A stretch of DNA of 64,000 nucleotides. Source: Parageobacillus thermantarcticus. GTDB taxonomy: Bacteria > Bacillota > Bacilli > Bacillales > Anoxybacillaceae. Both the position numbers and the translations under genes were made by a program. The notes beneath the pieces are model-generated. The model was given only the letters and a program-made list of their open reading frames with translations, was not told the DNA's origin and ran no database searches. Of this stretch, positions 8,284-18,476 are shown piece by piece. Position 1 is the first letter of the stretch; each line of letters opens with the position of its first letter. The stretch covers positions 62,001 to 126,000 of the forward strand of contig NZ_FOJS01000003.1 in assembly GCF_900111865.1 (NCBI RefSeq), given 5' to 3'.

Positions 8284-9525
8284 TTACGAGCGAATTCGGT
8301 TCGGCAATTGACCGCTCGGACTGATTAAGGCGAGCGCACAATCTTCCGCAAAAATGCGGCGCGCAAGTTCATTTACTTTTTCTACAGTGACGCTATTAAT
8401 TTCTTCAATAATCTCATCAAGCGTGCGATGGCGCCCGAGCAGCAATTCGTTTTTGCCGTTTCGGCTCATCCGGCTATTGGTGCTTTCTAGTCCTAACATT
8501 AAACTTCCTTTCATCTGTTCTTTGCTGTTTTTCAGCTCTTTTTCGGTAATCCCGTCCTCTTTTAATTTATCAATCGTTTCTTGAATCGTTTCAAATAACA
8601 AATCAAGCTGGTTGCTGCCTGTTCCGGCGTAAATCGCCAATAAGCCGCTATCTTGATAAGAAGAGTGATAAGAAAAGACCGAGTACGCTAAACCGCGCTG
8701 TTCACGAACTTCTTGGAAAAGCCGACTGCTCATGCTGCCGCCTAAAATGTTATTTAAAATAATCAATGTGTAAATATCCGGATGGCCGACAGGGAGCCCG
8801 TTAAATCCGATGCATAAATGCGCTTGTTCCGTCTCTTTTTGACGCGCTAATTTTTGCGGCTGAAACGACGGCGCTGGCGAGCCGCCAGCTTTTCGCTTTG
8901 CCGTGAAAGAACCGAAATAGCTTTCCACTTGCTGAATAAAGCTTTCGTCAACATTTCCGGCGACCGAAATGACGACGCGGTCTGGGGTATAATAATCAGC
9001 CATATATCCGCGCAACGAATCGCCTGTAAACGTGCGCAACGTTTCTTCCGTTCCTAAAATTGGATAACCAAGCGGATGGTTCGCATAACACGCTTTGCTT
9101 AATAAATCATGAACAATATCATCTGGAGTATCTTCATACATTTTAATTTCTTCTAGTACGACATTTCTTTCTTTTTGCAATTCCTCGTCAACAAACGTAG
9201 AATGGAAAAACATATCCGCTAACATTTCAAGAGCAAATGACGCGTGCTCATCTAGCACTTTAGCGTAATAGCAAGTATATTCTTTCGACGTAAACGCATT
9301 GACTTGACCGCCGATGCTATCAAACGCTTCGGCAATCTCTTTTGCCGTGCGCGTTTTTGTCCCTTTAAAAAACATATGTTCTAAAAAATGGGAAATACCG
9401 TTGTTTTGCTCGGTTTCATTGCGTGAACCTGTTCCAATCCACACCCCGATCGCAACAGAACGCACTGTTGGAATTTGTTCTAGCACAATTCGTACACCAT
9501 TTTTGCAAGTATATTTGTTAATCAA
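8284..9525 (-). CDS. mlpA: M16-family zinc protease MlpA/YmxG
   Basis: A 413-residue pitrilysin-type (inverzincin) peptidase. The inverted zinc motif HFLEH is at residues 46-50, with the third ligand expected among the Glu residues of the following LEEIKMYED stretch; the second half is the non-catalytic M16 domain. The start is TTG at 9525, nine bases after AGGAGG, giving MINKYTCKNGVRIVL as in relatives; the GTG at 9531 is only three bases from the ribosome site. Its role is poorly known; in B. subtilis MlpA has been linked to control of extracellular protease levels. It lies 13 bases downstream of ylxY. Confidence 0.92.
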   Translation of the reverse strand: MINKYTCKNGVRIVLEQIPTVRSVAIGVWIGTGSRNETEQNNGISHFLEHMFFKGTKTRTAKEIAEAFDSIGGQVNAFTSKEYTCYYAKVLDEHASFALEMLADMFFHSTFVDEELQKERNVVLEEIKMYEDTPDDIVHDLLSKACYANHPLGYPILGTEETLRTFTGDSLRGYMADYYTPDRVVISVAGNVDESFIQQVESYFGSFTAKRKAGGSPAPSFQPQKLARQKETEQAHLCIGFNGLPVGHPDIYTLIILNNILGGSMSSRLFQEVREQRGLAYSVFSYHSSYQDSGLLAIYAGTGSNQLDLLFETIQETIDKLKEDGITEKELKNSKEQMKGSLMLGLESTNSRMSRNGKNELLLGRHRTLDEIIEEINSVTVEKVNELARRIFAEDCALALISPSGQLPNRIRS

Positions 9526-9538
9526 CGCCACGTTCCTC

Positions 9539-10501
9539 CTATTTTTTTACAATTCTCTTTTCATCTAGTAATGTAGACACATTACCAATTTCATATTCTT
9601 TTTGCTGAATCGATATAATCAGCGGCTCAAGCGCTTCCGCCGTCGGCAGCGTCGGGTGCATCAAAATCATGGCACCGCGATGAACTTTGGACATTACCCG
9701 TTTCACTATAACAGATGGCGACGGATTTTGCCAATCAATTGTATCGACGCTCCACATAATTGTTTTCATGTCTAAATCCGCAGCGATTTCCACTACATCA
9801 TCACGATAGCTGCCGCTTGGCGGGGCAAACCATTTGCATTTCACCCCTGTTGTCGCTTCGATCACTTCGTTCGTTTTTACTAGTTCCTCGCGGATTTTTG
9901 CATTGCCAAGCGTCTTTAAATCAGGATGGCTATATGAATGATTTCCTATTTCATGACCGGCGTCTACAATCATTTTTGCCATATCGGGGTGATTTTTTAC
10001 CCAACGGCCTTCCAAAAAAAACGTTGCTTTTACGTGATGCTTTTTTAAAATATCCAGCATTTTCGGAATATATTCATTTCCCCACGCCACATTGATCAGA
10101 AGCGCAACCATCGGCTTATCCGGATGTCCGCGGTAAATCGCTTCGGGCGGCAAATCGTCCAAATGAACGCGCGGGGAAACTTGTTTGTACACGAGCTTCC
10201 GTTCATCAAATTTTCCATCCTTTTTCATGCTTTCATACGAAGCTTGTACATCCACCTTTAATCCGTTGTAACCGGGAATTGCTTTCCACACTTTATCGAT
10301 GACCGCATCTTGCGGAGGAATTTCATACTGTTTTGCTTTTTCCACAATTTCCGCATACAGCTTATCGTGTCCTTTCATCGCTACCATGCTCTGTTGTTGC
10401 AAGCTGGCAATATATCGGTTCACCGATGGCTGATTGACGATCAACCAAGCAAAGAAAAAAATGATCGCCACCAATAAATAGCGGGTATCGTTTTTGTTCA
10501 C
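9539..10501 (-). CDS. ylxY: YlxY-type polysaccharide deacetylase-like protein, probably inactive
   Basis: A 320-residue protein with an N-terminal signal anchor (residues 8-23) and a NodB domain from about 130. NodB motif 2 is intact (HSYSH, 188-192) and so is motif 4 (VDTIDW, 252-257), but motif 1, normally TFDDG with the catalytic base and a metal Asp, reads INVAWG (136-141), and the Arg of motif 3 is Ala (APPSG, 226-230). It is therefore likely not an active deacetylase. YlxY proteins are annotated as sporulation-associated; the true role is unknown. The GTG start lies eight bases after AAAGGAGGG. It follows the pnp terminator and precedes mlpA by 13 bases. Confidence 0.88.
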   Translation of the reverse strand: MNKNDTRYLLVAIIFFFAWLIVNQPSVNRYIASLQQQSMVAMKGHDKLYAEIVEKAKQYEIPPQDAVIDKVWKAIPGYNGLKVDVQASYESMKKDGKFDERKLVYKQVSPRVHLDDLPPEAIYRGHPDKPMVALLINVAWGNEYIPKMLDILKKHHVKATFFLEGRWVKNHPDMAKMIVDAGHEIGNHSYSHPDLKTLGNAKIREELVKTNEVIEATTGVKCKWFAPPSGSYRDDVVEIAADLDMKTIMWSVDTIDWQNPSPSVIVKRVMSKVHRGAMILMHPTLPTAEALEPLIISIQQKEYEIGNVSTLLDEKRIVKK

Positions 10502-10568
10502 AACTGTCCCTCCTTTTTATACTACAAATATGTAAAGAAGGGACAAGATAGAACTATCCAAACCATAA

Positions 10569-10603
10569 CAAAGAAGCCTTAAGGAACCAAATCCTAAGGC
10601 TTC
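10569..10603 (-). terminator. Intrinsic terminator after pnp
   Basis: In RNA sense GAAGCCTTAGG pairs with CCTTAAGGCTTC (one bulge) across an eight-base loop and is followed by UUUGUU. The pnp stop codon TAG is inside the ascending arm, so ribosomes finishing pnp would cover half the stem. Confidence 0.78.
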
Positions 10604-12732
10604 ATTCTATGCCGCTCCGGCCGTCTTCCTCTTTTTTCTTTTTGCTCGCGCAATACCGCTTTTCGCGATAAATTCACGCGTCCTTGTTTATCAATTTCCA
10701 TTACTTTTACTAAAATTTCGTCGCCAATCGAAACGACGTCCTCGACTCTTCCAACACGCTCTTCCGCCAATTCGGAAATATGAACAAGGCCGTCTTTACC
10801 ATTGAACAATTCAACAAATGCGCCGAATTTTTCAATGCGCTTCACTTTTCCTAAATAAATCTGCCCGACTTCGACTTCGCGGACAATATCTTCGATAATT
10901 TGCTTCGCTTTTTCGTTCATCGCTTCATTGACGGATGAGATAAAAATCGTTCCGTCTTGTTCAATATCGATTTTCACGCCGGTTTCGTCAATAATTTTAT
11001 TAATTTGTTTGCCGCTCGGTCCAATGACTTCGCGAATTTTATCTGGATTAATTTGCATCGTTAAAATTTTCGGCGCGTACTTCGACAGTTCTTTGCGCGG
11101 TTCGCGGATCGTTTGCATCATGTGGTCTAAAATTTCCATCCGGCCTTTTCTTGCTTGCAGCAGCGCTTCCTCTAAAATTTCGCGAGTCAAGCCTTTGATT
11201 TTGATATCCATCTGCAAAGCGGTAACGCCTTTTCTCGTCCCGGCTACTTTAAAGTCCATATCGCCAAGATGATCTTCGATTCCTTGAATGTCGGTTAAAA
11301 TTGTATAATGATCATCATTTTTCACAAGCCCCATCGCAATTCCCGCCACCGGCGCTTTTATCGGCACACCTGCGTCCATCATCGCCAGCGTGCTTGCGCA
11401 AATGCTCGCTTGTGAAGTGGAGCCGTTCGATTCAAGCACTTCGGATACGAGACGGATCGTATACGGAAACTCTTTTTCCGATGGAACGACCGGCTCTAAC
11501 GCCCGTTCGCCAAGCGCGCCGTGTCCGATCTCGCGGCGCCCCGGACCGCGCATCGGCCCCGTTTCGCCGACGGAAAACGGCGGGAAATTGTAATGGTGCA
11601 TAAACCGCTTCGTTTCTTCAATGCCGAGCCCGTCCAATATTTGCACATCGCCAAGCGCCCCTAACGTGCAGACGCTGAGCACTTGCGTTTGCCCGCGCGT
11701 AAACAATCCCGAACCGTGCGTGCGCGGCAGGACGCCGACTGCCGAGGAAAGCGGACGGATTTCGTCGACTCTGCGGCCGTCTGGGCGAATTTTTTCTTCG
11801 GTAATAAGCCGTCTTACTTCCTCTTTGACGAGCTTATGTAAAATTTCATTCACTTGTTTTAACGTTTCCTCGTCCGCTTCCTGCTCTTCATATTTCGCGA
11901 TGACGCCTGCTTTTACTTCTTCAATCGCCGCATCGCGCGCCAATTTTTCTGGCACTTGCACCGCCCGTTTAATATCCGCTTCGGCAAGCTGACGGATTTC
12001 CGCCTCCAGCTGCGGGTCAAGCTCGTACAACACGACTTCCATTTTTTCTTTGCCGACTTGGGCGGCGATTTCCTCTTGAAAAGCGATTAGCCGTTTTACT
12101 TCCTCGTGTCCGAACATAATCGCTTCTAGCATAATCTCTTCCGGCACTTCATCAGCGCCGGCCTCGACCATGTTAATCGCGTCTTTCGTCCCAGCGACGA
12201 CAAGATGCATATCGCTTTTTTCCGATTGTTCGACCGTCGGATTAATGACAAACTTTCCATCGACACGGCCGACGGTGACGCCGGCAATCGGTCCTTCAAA
12301 CGGAATATCGGAAATCGTCAGCGCAAGGGAGGCGCCGAGCAATGCCGCCATTTCCGGCGAGCAGTCTTGATCAACGCTCATCACCATCGAAACGATTTGC
12401 ACTTCATTGCGGAATCCTTCCGCAAATAGCGGCCGAATCGGCCGGTCAATCAAGCGGCTTGCTAAAATCGCTTTTTCGCTAGGACGTCCTTCCCGCTTAA
12501 TAAATCCTCCCGGAATTTTGCCAACCGCATAAAGACGCTCCTCATAGTTGACCGTCAGCGGGAAAAAGTCGACGTTTTTCGCTTCTTTGGACGCCGTTGC
12601 TGTGCTTAATACGACCGTATCACCATAGCGGACTAACACCGCTCCATTCGCCTGTTTGGCTAACTCGCCGATTTCGACAACGAGCGGCCGTCCGGCCCAG
12701 TCTATGGAAAAAACGCGTTTTTCTTGCTCCAT
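10594..12732 (-). CDS. pnp: Polyribonucleotide nucleotidyltransferase (PNPase)
   Basis: A 3'-5' phosphorolytic exoribonuclease of the RNA degradation machinery. The 712-residue protein has two RNase PH domains (about 1-230 and 310-540) joined by a helical domain, then a KH domain ([15 protein letters not shown] near 560) and an S1 domain ([19 protein letters not shown] near 625). The second PH core keeps the catalytic [12 protein letters not shown] stretch. The C-terminus is basic (RGRRPERHR). GAGAGGAG precedes the ATG by about ten bases. A 131-bp gap separates it from the rpsO terminator; I see no clear -35/-10 pair there, though a TATGAT lies near 12836. Confidence 0.97.
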   Translation of the reverse strand: MEQEKRVFSIDWAGRPLVVEIGELAKQANGAVLVRYGDTVVLSTATASKEAKNVDFFPLTVNYEERLYAVGKIPGGFIKREGRPSEKAILASRLIDRPIRPLFAEGFRNEVQIVSMVMSVDQDCSPEMAALLGASLALTISDIPFEGPIAGVTVGRVDGKFVINPTVEQSEKSDMHLVVAGTKDAINMVEAGADEVPEEIMLEAIMFGHEEVKRLIAFQEEIAAQVGKEKMEVVLYELDPQLEAEIRQLAEADIKRAVQVPEKLARDAAIEEVKAGVIAKYEEQEADEETLKQVNEILHKLVKEEVRRLITEEKIRPDGRRVDEIRPLSSAVGVLPRTHGSGLFTRGQTQVLSVCTLGALGDVQILDGLGIEETKRFMHHYNFPPFSVGETGPMRGPGRREIGHGALGERALEPVVPSEKEFPYTIRLVSEVLESNGSTSQASICASTLAMMDAGVPIKAPVAGIAMGLVKNDDHYTILTDIQGIEDHLGDMDFKVAGTRKGVTALQMDIKIKGLTREILEEALLQARKGRMEILDHMMQTIREPRKELSKYAPKILTMQINPDKIREVIGPSGKQINKIIDETGVKIDIEQDGTIFISSVNEAMNEKAKQIIEDIVREVEVGQIYLGKVKRIEKFGAFVELFNGKDGLVHISELAEERVGRVEDVVSIGDEILVKVMEIDKQGRVNLSRKAVLREQKEKRGRRPERHRMKP

Positions 12733-12864
12733 ATAAGTGAGTACTCCTCTCTATGTACAAATCGAGAATAACGGAATGTATATACTGTTAGTATGGACGA
12801 ATCATTGACGATGTATCAGTTCCCATTTATTTAATCATAGCGAAAAATCGCCTATATAACTAGC

Positions 12865-12892
12865 AAAAAAGCGGGAATGCTCCCGCTTTTTT
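12865..12892 (-). terminator. Intrinsic terminator after rpsO
   Basis: AAAAAAGCGGGA, a four-base loop and TCCCGCTTTTTT form a bidirectional hairpin with a six-U tail; its first bases overlap the rpsO stop codon. It ends the rimP-rpsO operon. Confidence 0.95.
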
Positions 12893-13160
12893 ATCGACGT
12901 AATCCAAGTTTGTTAATCAATTCACGATAGCGCGTAATGTCCTTATTGCGCAAGTAATTCAATAAGTTGCGGCGTTTACCAACCATTTTCAGCAGTCCGC
13001 GACGTGAATGATGGTCTTTTTTATGAACGCGCAAATGCTCATTCAAATTGTTGATTTGCTCTGTAAGGATAGCAATTTGCACTTCCGGAGAACCTGTATC
13101 GTTCTCGTGAATTTTAAACTGTTCGATAATTTCTCTTTTACGCTCTTGCGATAATGCCAT
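12891..13160 (-). CDS. rpsO: 30S ribosomal protein S15
   Basis: An 89-residue primary-binding protein of the 16S rRNA central domain (three-way junction of helices 20-22). It shows the family core [26 protein letters not shown] and ends in LGLRR. The ribosome site GAGGAGGTGAAC is very strong. It lies 91 bases after ribF, and this gap contains a folded leader that resembles the known S15 autoregulatory site. A strong terminator overlaps its stop codon. Confidence 0.98.
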   Translation of the reverse strand: MALSQERKREIIEQFKIHENDTGSPEVQIAILTEQINNLNEHLRVHKKDHHSRRGLLKMVGKRRNLLNYLRNKDITRYRELINKLGLRR

Positions 13161-13230
13161 CCTTGTTCACCTCCTCATCGATAAAACCCCAATTACCGAG
13201 CAAGCGGCGGTGACTCGACTTGCCAAGCAA
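13161..13230 (-). promoter_or_regulatory. rpsO leader, probable S15 autoregulatory RNA
   Basis: In RNA sense GCAAG (13223-13219) can pair with CUUGC (13204-13200). CGAG (13217-13214), inside that loop, can pair with CUCG (13200-13197) downstream, so the element can form either of two helices or a compact pseudoknot that shares one base. The ribosome site follows some 25 bases later. S15 of Geobacillus stearothermophilus is known to bind a structured 5' operator on its own mRNA; that this leader is the same class is inference from position and fold. Confidence 0.6.
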
Positions 13231-13251
13231 TGGTTATTTTGCATACATTCA

Positions 13252-14235
13252 TTAGAATACCTCTTTTTGCGATAAAATGCAAGTGTTTTCCGTGAAATTG
13301 CGGAAATATGCTTGCGCTTTTTCTTTGTCCCGCTGAATTTGCGTGATCAATTCGTCCACACTCGCGAATTTTTGTTCGCTTCTTAAGCGCATATGCCACT
13401 CGATCGTCATCGTTTCCCCATAAATGTCTTTGGCAAAATCGAAAATGTGCACCTCAATACTTGGCAATCCTTCGCGGGTAGAGTGAAAAGTCGGTTTATA
13501 GCCAACATTGCACACTCCTTGCAACACGTCCGACCCCAATTTTACTTTTACTGCATATACGCCAAGCGCCGGCAATAAATAGTCATCATTTAACGCAATA
13601 TTCGCCGTTGGGAACCCAATCGTTCTTCCGCGGCGTTCGCCGTCCACTACCGTGCCTTCCACTTCATAAAAGCGGCCGAGCAAACGCGGCAGCTGATCGA
13701 CATCTCCGTTTTTCAGCAACTGCCGGACATAAGTGGAACTTATTTTCTCTCCATCGATGCTCAATTTTGGAATCACCGTCTGCGTAAATTGCTCGCGTGA
13801 ATGGAACGGCAATGTTTCCATCGTCCCTTTTCCGAGGCGCCCGTAAGTAAAATCAAAACCGGCGACGACGTGCTTCACATGAAGGCCGATAATGTACTGA
13901 TCAACAAATTCTTGCGGAAATAGTTGCGCAAACGAAGGGGTAAACTCGACAATATATAAATAGTCGACGCCAAGTTCGGCAATTAACTGCTCTTTTTTCT
14001 TTAGCGGCGTAATCAAACGAACATGTTTTTCCTTCTTTCCAAGCACGACGGAAGGATGTGGGTGAAACGTCATGACTGCGCTTTTATATCCTTTCTCCGC
14101 CGCGATTTTCACCGCGGTGCGAATCACTTTCTGATGCCCAAGGTGGATGCCGTCAAAATAGCCAAGCGCCATAACGGTCGGCGGCAGTTCTTCTTTTTTT
14201 ATATGATGGGGATGCGAAATAAATAATGTTTTCAT
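13252..14235 (-). CDS. ribF: Bifunctional riboflavin kinase / FAD synthetase
   Basis: Makes FMN from riboflavin and then FAD. The 327-residue protein has an N-terminal nucleotidyltransferase domain with GYFDGIHLGHQ (residues 26-36) and a C-terminal riboflavin kinase domain with RTIGFPTANI near 203. It is the RibC/RibF type usual in Bacillus, where loss of activity deregulates FMN riboswitches. No FMN riboswitch is visible here. It sits between truB and rpsO as in B. subtilis and is probably part of the rimP-rpsO transcript. Confidence 0.96.
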   Translation of the reverse strand: MKTLFISHPHHIKKEELPPTVMALGYFDGIHLGHQKVIRTAVKIAAEKGYKSAVMTFHPHPSVVLGKKEKHVRLITPLKKKEQLIAELGVDYLYIVEFTPSFAQLFPQEFVDQYIIGLHVKHVVAGFDFTYGRLGKGTMETLPFHSREQFTQTVIPKLSIDGEKISSTYVRQLLKNGDVDQLPRLLGRFYEVEGTVVDGERRGRTIGFPTANIALNDDYLLPALGVYAVKVKLGSDVLQGVCNVGYKPTFHSTREGLPSIEVHIFDFAKDIYGETMTIEWHMRLRSEQKFASVDELITQIQRDKEKAQAYFRNFTENTCILSQKEVF

Positions 14236-14269
14236 TTTTTTTACTCACCTTCTATTTTTGCCTTTTTGG

Positions 14270-15178
14270 TTATCGAAACACTTTCAGCGGCTTCATCAAG
14301 TGAGGTTTACTAGGATGCTTTATATAAAGTGCAAGCGCCTCGTTTTGTTTAGTCATCATCAATACCGGTCCTTGCAATGACTGCAAAAAAGCGGGAAGCG
14401 GCAATATCGCACCGTTTTTTACTTTCTCTGCTACTTTATCATTTATTTCATATTTCGGCAAATGAAAAAGCGCCTTTTCCATCGGAAGCAATACGGATTG
14501 CACTTGCCCGTTCTCGATGTAATGCTCTAATTGTTCAAATGTGACACAATCTTGCAACGAAAACGGGCCGGATGCAGTGCGAACAAGTTCAGACATATGC
14601 GCCGGATATCCAAGTCGTTCGCCGATCATCACGGCTAAAGTGCGGATATAGGTACCTTTGCTGCAAGTGACACGAAAGCGAAACGAAACGGTGTCACCGG
14701 AAAACATATCTCGTTCGTCAAGCAACGTTAGTTCATGGATCGTGACGATGCGAGTCGGTCGCTCGACTTCAACGCCCGCGCGCGCGTATTCATATAGTTT
14801 TTTTCCTTTCACTTTTACAGCGGAATACATTGGCGGCGTTTGCGCAATTTCTCCAGTCAACTGCCGGAACACTTCTTCGATTTCGCTGCGGCAAATGGCG
14901 CGATCTACTTTTTTCTTTGCGATGATTTCGCCATCGCTGTCTTCCGTCGTTGTCGCGATCCCTAATGTCACCTCACCTTCGTACGTTTTCGTCGCTCCTG
15001 TTAAAAACTCGGCGATGCGCGTCGCCTTTCCAATGCAAATTGGCAAAACTCCCGATACGTTTGGGTCAAGCGTGCCCGTATGGCCTACTTTTTTTACTCG
15101 CAGCATGCGGCGAATGCGCGCAACGCAGTCGTGTGACGTCATTCCAGGCGGTTTGTGCAATAACAATACTCCGTCCAT
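14270..15178 (-). CDS. truB: tRNA pseudouridine(55) synthase TruB
   Basis: Converts U55 of the T-loop to pseudouridine in most tRNAs. The 302-residue protein carries GHTGTLDPNVSGVLP with the catalytic Asp at 38, KPPGMTSHD at 9-17 and a C-terminal domain of the TruB/PUA type. It follows rbfA after an 82-base gap that holds a hairpin without a U tract, so transcription can continue. Member of the rimP-rpsO operon. Confidence 0.97.
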   Translation of the reverse strand: MDGVLLLHKPPGMTSHDCVARIRRMLRVKKVGHTGTLDPNVSGVLPICIGKATRIAEFLTGATKTYEGEVTLGIATTTEDSDGEIIAKKKVDRAICRSEIEEVFRQLTGEIAQTPPMYSAVKVKGKKLYEYARAGVEVERPTRIVTIHELTLLDERDMFSGDTVSFRFRVTCSKGTYIRTLAVMIGERLGYPAHMSELVRTASGPFSLQDCVTFEQLEHYIENGQVQSVLLPMEKALFHLPKYEINDKVAEKVKNGAILPLPAFLQSLQGPVLMMTKQNEALALYIKHPSKPHLMKPLKVFR

Positions 15179-15230
15179 TTGCGCACCCTTTCTGATAAAG
15201 TTAATAAAAACAACTTATGTACATAATGGA

Positions 15231-15257
15231 AATGGATAGACAAATCGTCTATCCATT
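15231..15257 (-). other. Intercistronic hairpin between rbfA and truB
   Basis: AATGGATAGAC (15231-15241) and GTCTATCCATT (15247-15257) form a perfect 11-bp stem with a five-base loop, three bases beyond the rbfA stop. No U run follows, so it looks more like an mRNA 3'-end barrier or processing site than a terminator. Confidence 0.6.
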
Positions 15258-15260
15258 CAT

Positions 15261-15641
15261 TTATTCCTTTTCGTTTTCCTCTTCTTTTTTCTCGCTTTCG
15301 CGTTCCGCGGAAATTTGTCGGATTAACTGTTCAATGCGGTTTCCGTATTCGATCGATTCATCAATTTCGAAAAAGATTTCCGGCGTTTTCCGCAAACGAA
15401 TGCGTTGACCGATTTCGGAACGGATAAATCCTTTTGCTTTCTCCAGTCCTTTTAAAGTGTTTTGCCGCTGCTCTTCATCACCGAACACGCTAATATACAC
15501 TTTTGCTTGTTGCAAGTCGCCTGTGACGCGCACATCGGTAACAGTGACAAAGCCGATGCGCGGATCTTTTAATTTGCGGCCAATAATATCGCTTAATTCT
15601 TTTTTCATTTGTTCACCGACACGTGTAGCCCGTAAATTCAT
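15261..15641 (-). CDS. rbfA: 30S ribosome-binding factor A
   Basis: A small KH-fold factor that binds late 30S precursors and helps 16S rRNA 5'-end maturation and cold growth. The 126-residue protein begins [16 protein letters not shown] and carries the KH-like core with [12 protein letters not shown]; the C-terminal 20 residues are almost all charged (Glu/Lys-rich). The ATG at 15641 is preferred over the GTG at 15644 because GAGGTG lies seven bases before it and the N-terminus then matches relatives. It starts 15 bases after ylxP. Confidence 0.95.
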   Translation of the reverse strand: MNLRATRVGEQMKKELSDIIGRKLKDPRIGFVTVTDVRVTGDLQQAKVYISVFGDEEQRQNTLKGLEKAKGFIRSEIGQRIRLRKTPEIFFEIDESIEYGNRIEQLIRQISAERESEKKEEENEKE

Positions 15642-15656
15642 CACCTATCACCTCGA

Positions 15657-15935
15657 TTAAAACCACTCAAATGTCGTAACCGTCCTTTCCACTTCTGGAA
15701 AGGAGTCGATCAAAGCGAGCGCTCGTTGCAGCTCCCGCTCGGTTGTCACTCGGCTCGATGTAATCGCGACAATCCCAAGCGTCGTCCGTTGCCATACGTT
15801 TTGGTGATCGATTTCAGCTACGGATATATTATATTTTTGTTTTAGCCGCGTTATTATTCGTTGTAACACGGCGCGTTTCTCTTTTAATGATTGCGCGTCG
15901 TAAATAAGGCATTCACAGGCGACAAAGCCGATCAT
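15657..15935 (-). CDS. ylxP: DUF503-family protein YlxP
   Basis: A 92-residue protein of the DUF503 family, with a ferredoxin-like fold expected from the pattern and the characteristic [15 protein letters not shown] stretch (residues 14-28). Its ATG overlaps the TGA of infB by four bases. The family almost always sits between infB and rbfA and is thought to act in ribosome biogenesis, but I know of no settled molecular function. Part of the rimP-rpsO operon. Confidence 0.92.
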   Translation of the reverse strand: MIGFVACECLIYDAQSLKEKRAVLQRIITRLKQKYNISVAEIDHQNVWQRTTLGIVAITSSRVTTERELQRALALIDSFPEVERTVTTFEWF

Positions 15936-18154
15936 TGTCTTTCCACTTCCTGCATGACGTACGCTTCAATAATGTCTCCTTCTTTAATATCGTTGAAGTT
16001 TTTAATGGTCAATCCGCATTCATATCCTTGCATCACTTCTTTGACATCGTCTTTAAAGCGTTTCAATGAATCCACTTCACCTTCATAAACGACAACGCCT
16101 TGACGAATGAGGCGGACTTTGCTGTCGCGCGTCACTTTTCCTTCTGTCACATAGCATCCAGCAATCGTTCCGACTTTCGATACTTTAAACGTTTGCCGTA
16201 CTTCCGCTTGACCGATAACTTTTTCTTCATATTCAGGATCAAGCATCCCTTTCATCGCCGCTTCAATTTCTTCGATCACTTTATAAATGATGCGGTGCAA
16301 ACGAATATCGACTTTTTCCGATTCGGCGACGCGTTTTGCGTTCGCGTCCGGGCGAACGTTAAAGCCGATGACAATCGCGTTCGATGCGGTCGCCAAAATA
16401 ATGTCGGATTCTGTGATCGCCCCAACTCCAGCGTGAATAATTTTCACGCGCACACCTTCCACATCGATCTTTTGCAAGGCGGAAACGAGCGCTTCCACTG
16501 ATCCTTGAACGTCCGCTTTGACAATAATATTTAATTCTTTCATTTCGCCTTGCTTAATTTGTTCAAAGAGGTCGTCTAGGCTGACGCGCGTCTTCATGCT
16601 GCGTTGTTCCATCAATTGTTTTTGCGCACGCGCTTCACCGATTTGCCGCGCCTTTTTCTCATCCTCAAACACCATAAAGCGGTCTCCAGCTTGCGGCACT
16701 TCGTGAAGACCGGTAATTTCCACAGGTGTCGAAGGACCTGCTTCTTTCACGCGACGTCCCGTATCGTTGACCATCGCCCGCACGCGGCCATACGTGCAAC
16801 CAACAACAATCGGATCGCCGACATGCAACGTTCCCGCTTGAATGAGCAGCGTCGCAACCGGACCGCGGCCTTTATCAAGTTTCGCCTCAATGACCGTTCC
16901 TGTCGCGCGGCGATTTGGATTTGCCTTTAATTCTTCCATTTCGCTAACAAGCAAAATCATTTCCAGCAAATTGTCAATACCTTCACCTGTTTTTGCCGAT
17001 AGTTTACAGAAAATCGTATCTCCGCCCCATTCTTCCGGAACGAGATTGTACTCCATCAATTCTTGCATCACGCGGTCTGGGTTGGCATCCGGTTTATCGA
17101 TTTTGTTGATGGCGACAATAATTGGAACATTCGCCGCTTTCGCATGGTTAATTGCTTCTACCGTTTGTGGCATAACACCATCATCGGCGGCGACAACGAG
17201 AACGACGATATCGGTGACTTGCGCTCCCCGCGCCCGCATCGTCGTAAACGCCTCATGCCCCGGCGTATCAAGGAACGTAATCTTTTTATCATTGACTGTC
17301 ACTTGATATGCGCCAATATGTTGCGTAATGCCCCCTGCTTCTTGCTCCGTCACTTTCGAATGGCGAATCGAATCCAATAACGTCGTTTTTCCATGGTCGA
17401 CGTGCCCCATAATCGTGACGACCGGCGGGCGTTCCACTAAATCTTCCGGATTATCGACGATTTCAATCGATTCGAATTCTGTTTCATCGATAACGACTTT
17501 TTCTTCCACTTCTACGCCATAATCGGAACAAATGAGTTCGATCGCATCTTTATCCAAATCTTGATTGATCGTCGCCATCACGCCGAGCATAAATAGCTTT
17601 TTAATAATTTCCGACGGTTCGCGACCGAGTTTTTTCGCGAGTTCGGCGACCGTCAACGTTCCTTCGTACGTAATTTTCTTAGGAAGTTCTTTTTCTTTTT
17701 TCGTTGGAGGTTCTTGTTGCTGCACAGGCTGCTCGTCTTTTGCTTTTACCTTCGCTTTCACTTTTCCTTTGTTTTTCTTCTTATGCTGATGAAAAATTTT
17801 CTTTTCTTGCTGTTGCAATTGTAAATCGTGTTTTTTTCCTTCTTTCTTTTTGCCTGCTCCTTTTTTCTTCGGCACTTTCGCTTTCACTACTTCTTCATCT
17901 TCATCATCAAAATCATCGACATAGTTTTTCGGCTTCACTGTTGCTGGACGTTTTTCCTTTGGAGCAGAAGCATGCGGTCGTTCAGGCCGTTCATTTTTTT
18001 TGTTGTACGTATGATCAAGCTTTTCCACTACTTCCGGCTCTAACGTCGCCATATGATTTGTCACGTCAATGTTCATTTCTTTCAATTTATGAATAACGTC
18101 TTTACTCGATACATTGTTTTTTTTCGCGTACTCATATACACGCATTTTAGACAT
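15932..18154 (-). CDS. infB: Translation initiation factor IF-2
   Basis: The GTPase that places initiator tRNA on the 30S subunit and promotes subunit joining. The 740-residue protein has an IF2-N motif at 1-50, a long Lys/Glu/Gln-rich linker (about 55-160), a second IF2-N motif (165-215), and the G domain with GHVDHGKT (250-257), GGIT (274-277), DTPGH (296-300) and NKID (350-353), followed by domains II-IV. The length is close to that of the well-studied Geobacillus stearothermophilus IF2. It starts 19 bases after ylxQ. Confidence 0.98.
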   Translation of the reverse strand: MSKMRVYEYAKKNNVSSKDVIHKLKEMNIDVTNHMATLEPEVVEKLDHTYNKKNERPERPHASAPKEKRPATVKPKNYVDDFDDEDEEVVKAKVPKKKGAGKKKEGKKHDLQLQQQEKKIFHQHKKKNKGKVKAKVKAKDEQPVQQQEPPTKKEKELPKKITYEGTLTVAELAKKLGREPSEIIKKLFMLGVMATINQDLDKDAIELICSDYGVEVEEKVVIDETEFESIEIVDNPEDLVERPPVVTIMGHVDHGKTTLLDSIRHSKVTEQEAGGITQHIGAYQVTVNDKKITFLDTPGHEAFTTMRARGAQVTDIVVLVVAADDGVMPQTVEAINHAKAANVPIIVAINKIDKPDANPDRVMQELMEYNLVPEEWGGDTIFCKLSAKTGEGIDNLLEMILLVSEMEELKANPNRRATGTVIEAKLDKGRGPVATLLIQAGTLHVGDPIVVGCTYGRVRAMVNDTGRRVKEAGPSTPVEITGLHEVPQAGDRFMVFEDEKKARQIGEARAQKQLMEQRSMKTRVSLDDLFEQIKQGEMKELNIIVKADVQGSVEALVSALQKIDVEGVRVKIIHAGVGAITESDIILATASNAIVIGFNVRPDANAKRVAESEKVDIRLHRIIYKVIEEIEAAMKGMLDPEYEEKVIGQAEVRQTFKVSKVGTIAGCYVTEGKVTRDSKVRLIRQGVVVYEGEVDSLKRFKDDVKEVMQGYECGLTIKNFNDIKEGDIIEAYVMQEVERQ

Positions 18155-18173
18155 AGATTCACCCCCATAAAGA

Positions 18174-18476
18174 TCAATCGAGCATCGTTAGTAGTTTGTT
18201 GGCAAAACCTTCATCGATCACTGCAACAACGACGCGGGCGTCTTTACCGATCGCGTGCCCGAGCGTATAACGATCAGACACTTTGCGAAGCGGAACACCG
18301 TATGAAGAACATTTATCTTTAATTTTTTTCGTTGTATTTTCTGACGCATCCTCCGCTAAAAGCACGAGCTTCGCCCTTCCGTTGCGAATTTCTTTGACCG
18401 TCAGCTCCTCGCCTGAAATTACTTTCCGCGCTCGATTCGCCAGTCCTAATAATGATGCCCACCGTTCATTGCTCAT
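18174..18476 (-). CDS. ylxQ: L7Ae-family RNA-binding protein YlxQ
   Basis: A 100-residue L7Ae/L30e/Gadd45-fold protein related to YbxF, which recognises kink-turn RNA. The pattern [16 protein letters not shown] near the start and the [11 protein letters not shown] strand-loop are typical. It overlaps ylxR by 11 bases, indicating coupling. Its cellular target is not established to my knowledge; its place between nusA and infB suggests a role around ribosome assembly. Confidence 0.92.
   Translation of the reverse strand: MSNERWASLLGLANRARKVISGEELTVKEIRNGRAKLVLLAEDASENTTKKIKDKCSSYGVPLRKVSDRYTLGHAIGKDARVVVAVIDEGFANKLLTMLD

Noticed and set aside
12733-12863. A sigma-A promoter for pnp
   Set aside because: TATGAT and TATACA boxes occur, but none has a credible -35 at 16-18 bp, so no position was assigned.
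13193-13399. A 68-codon minus-strand frame overlapping the end of ribF and the rpsO leader
   Set aside because: It lies in another frame of the well-supported ribF C-terminus and has no ribosome site or conserved context.
13161-14300. An FMN riboswitch near ribF
   Set aside because: No FMN-box sequence pattern is visible upstream of ribF, and the gene is internal to a translation operon, 34 bases after truB.
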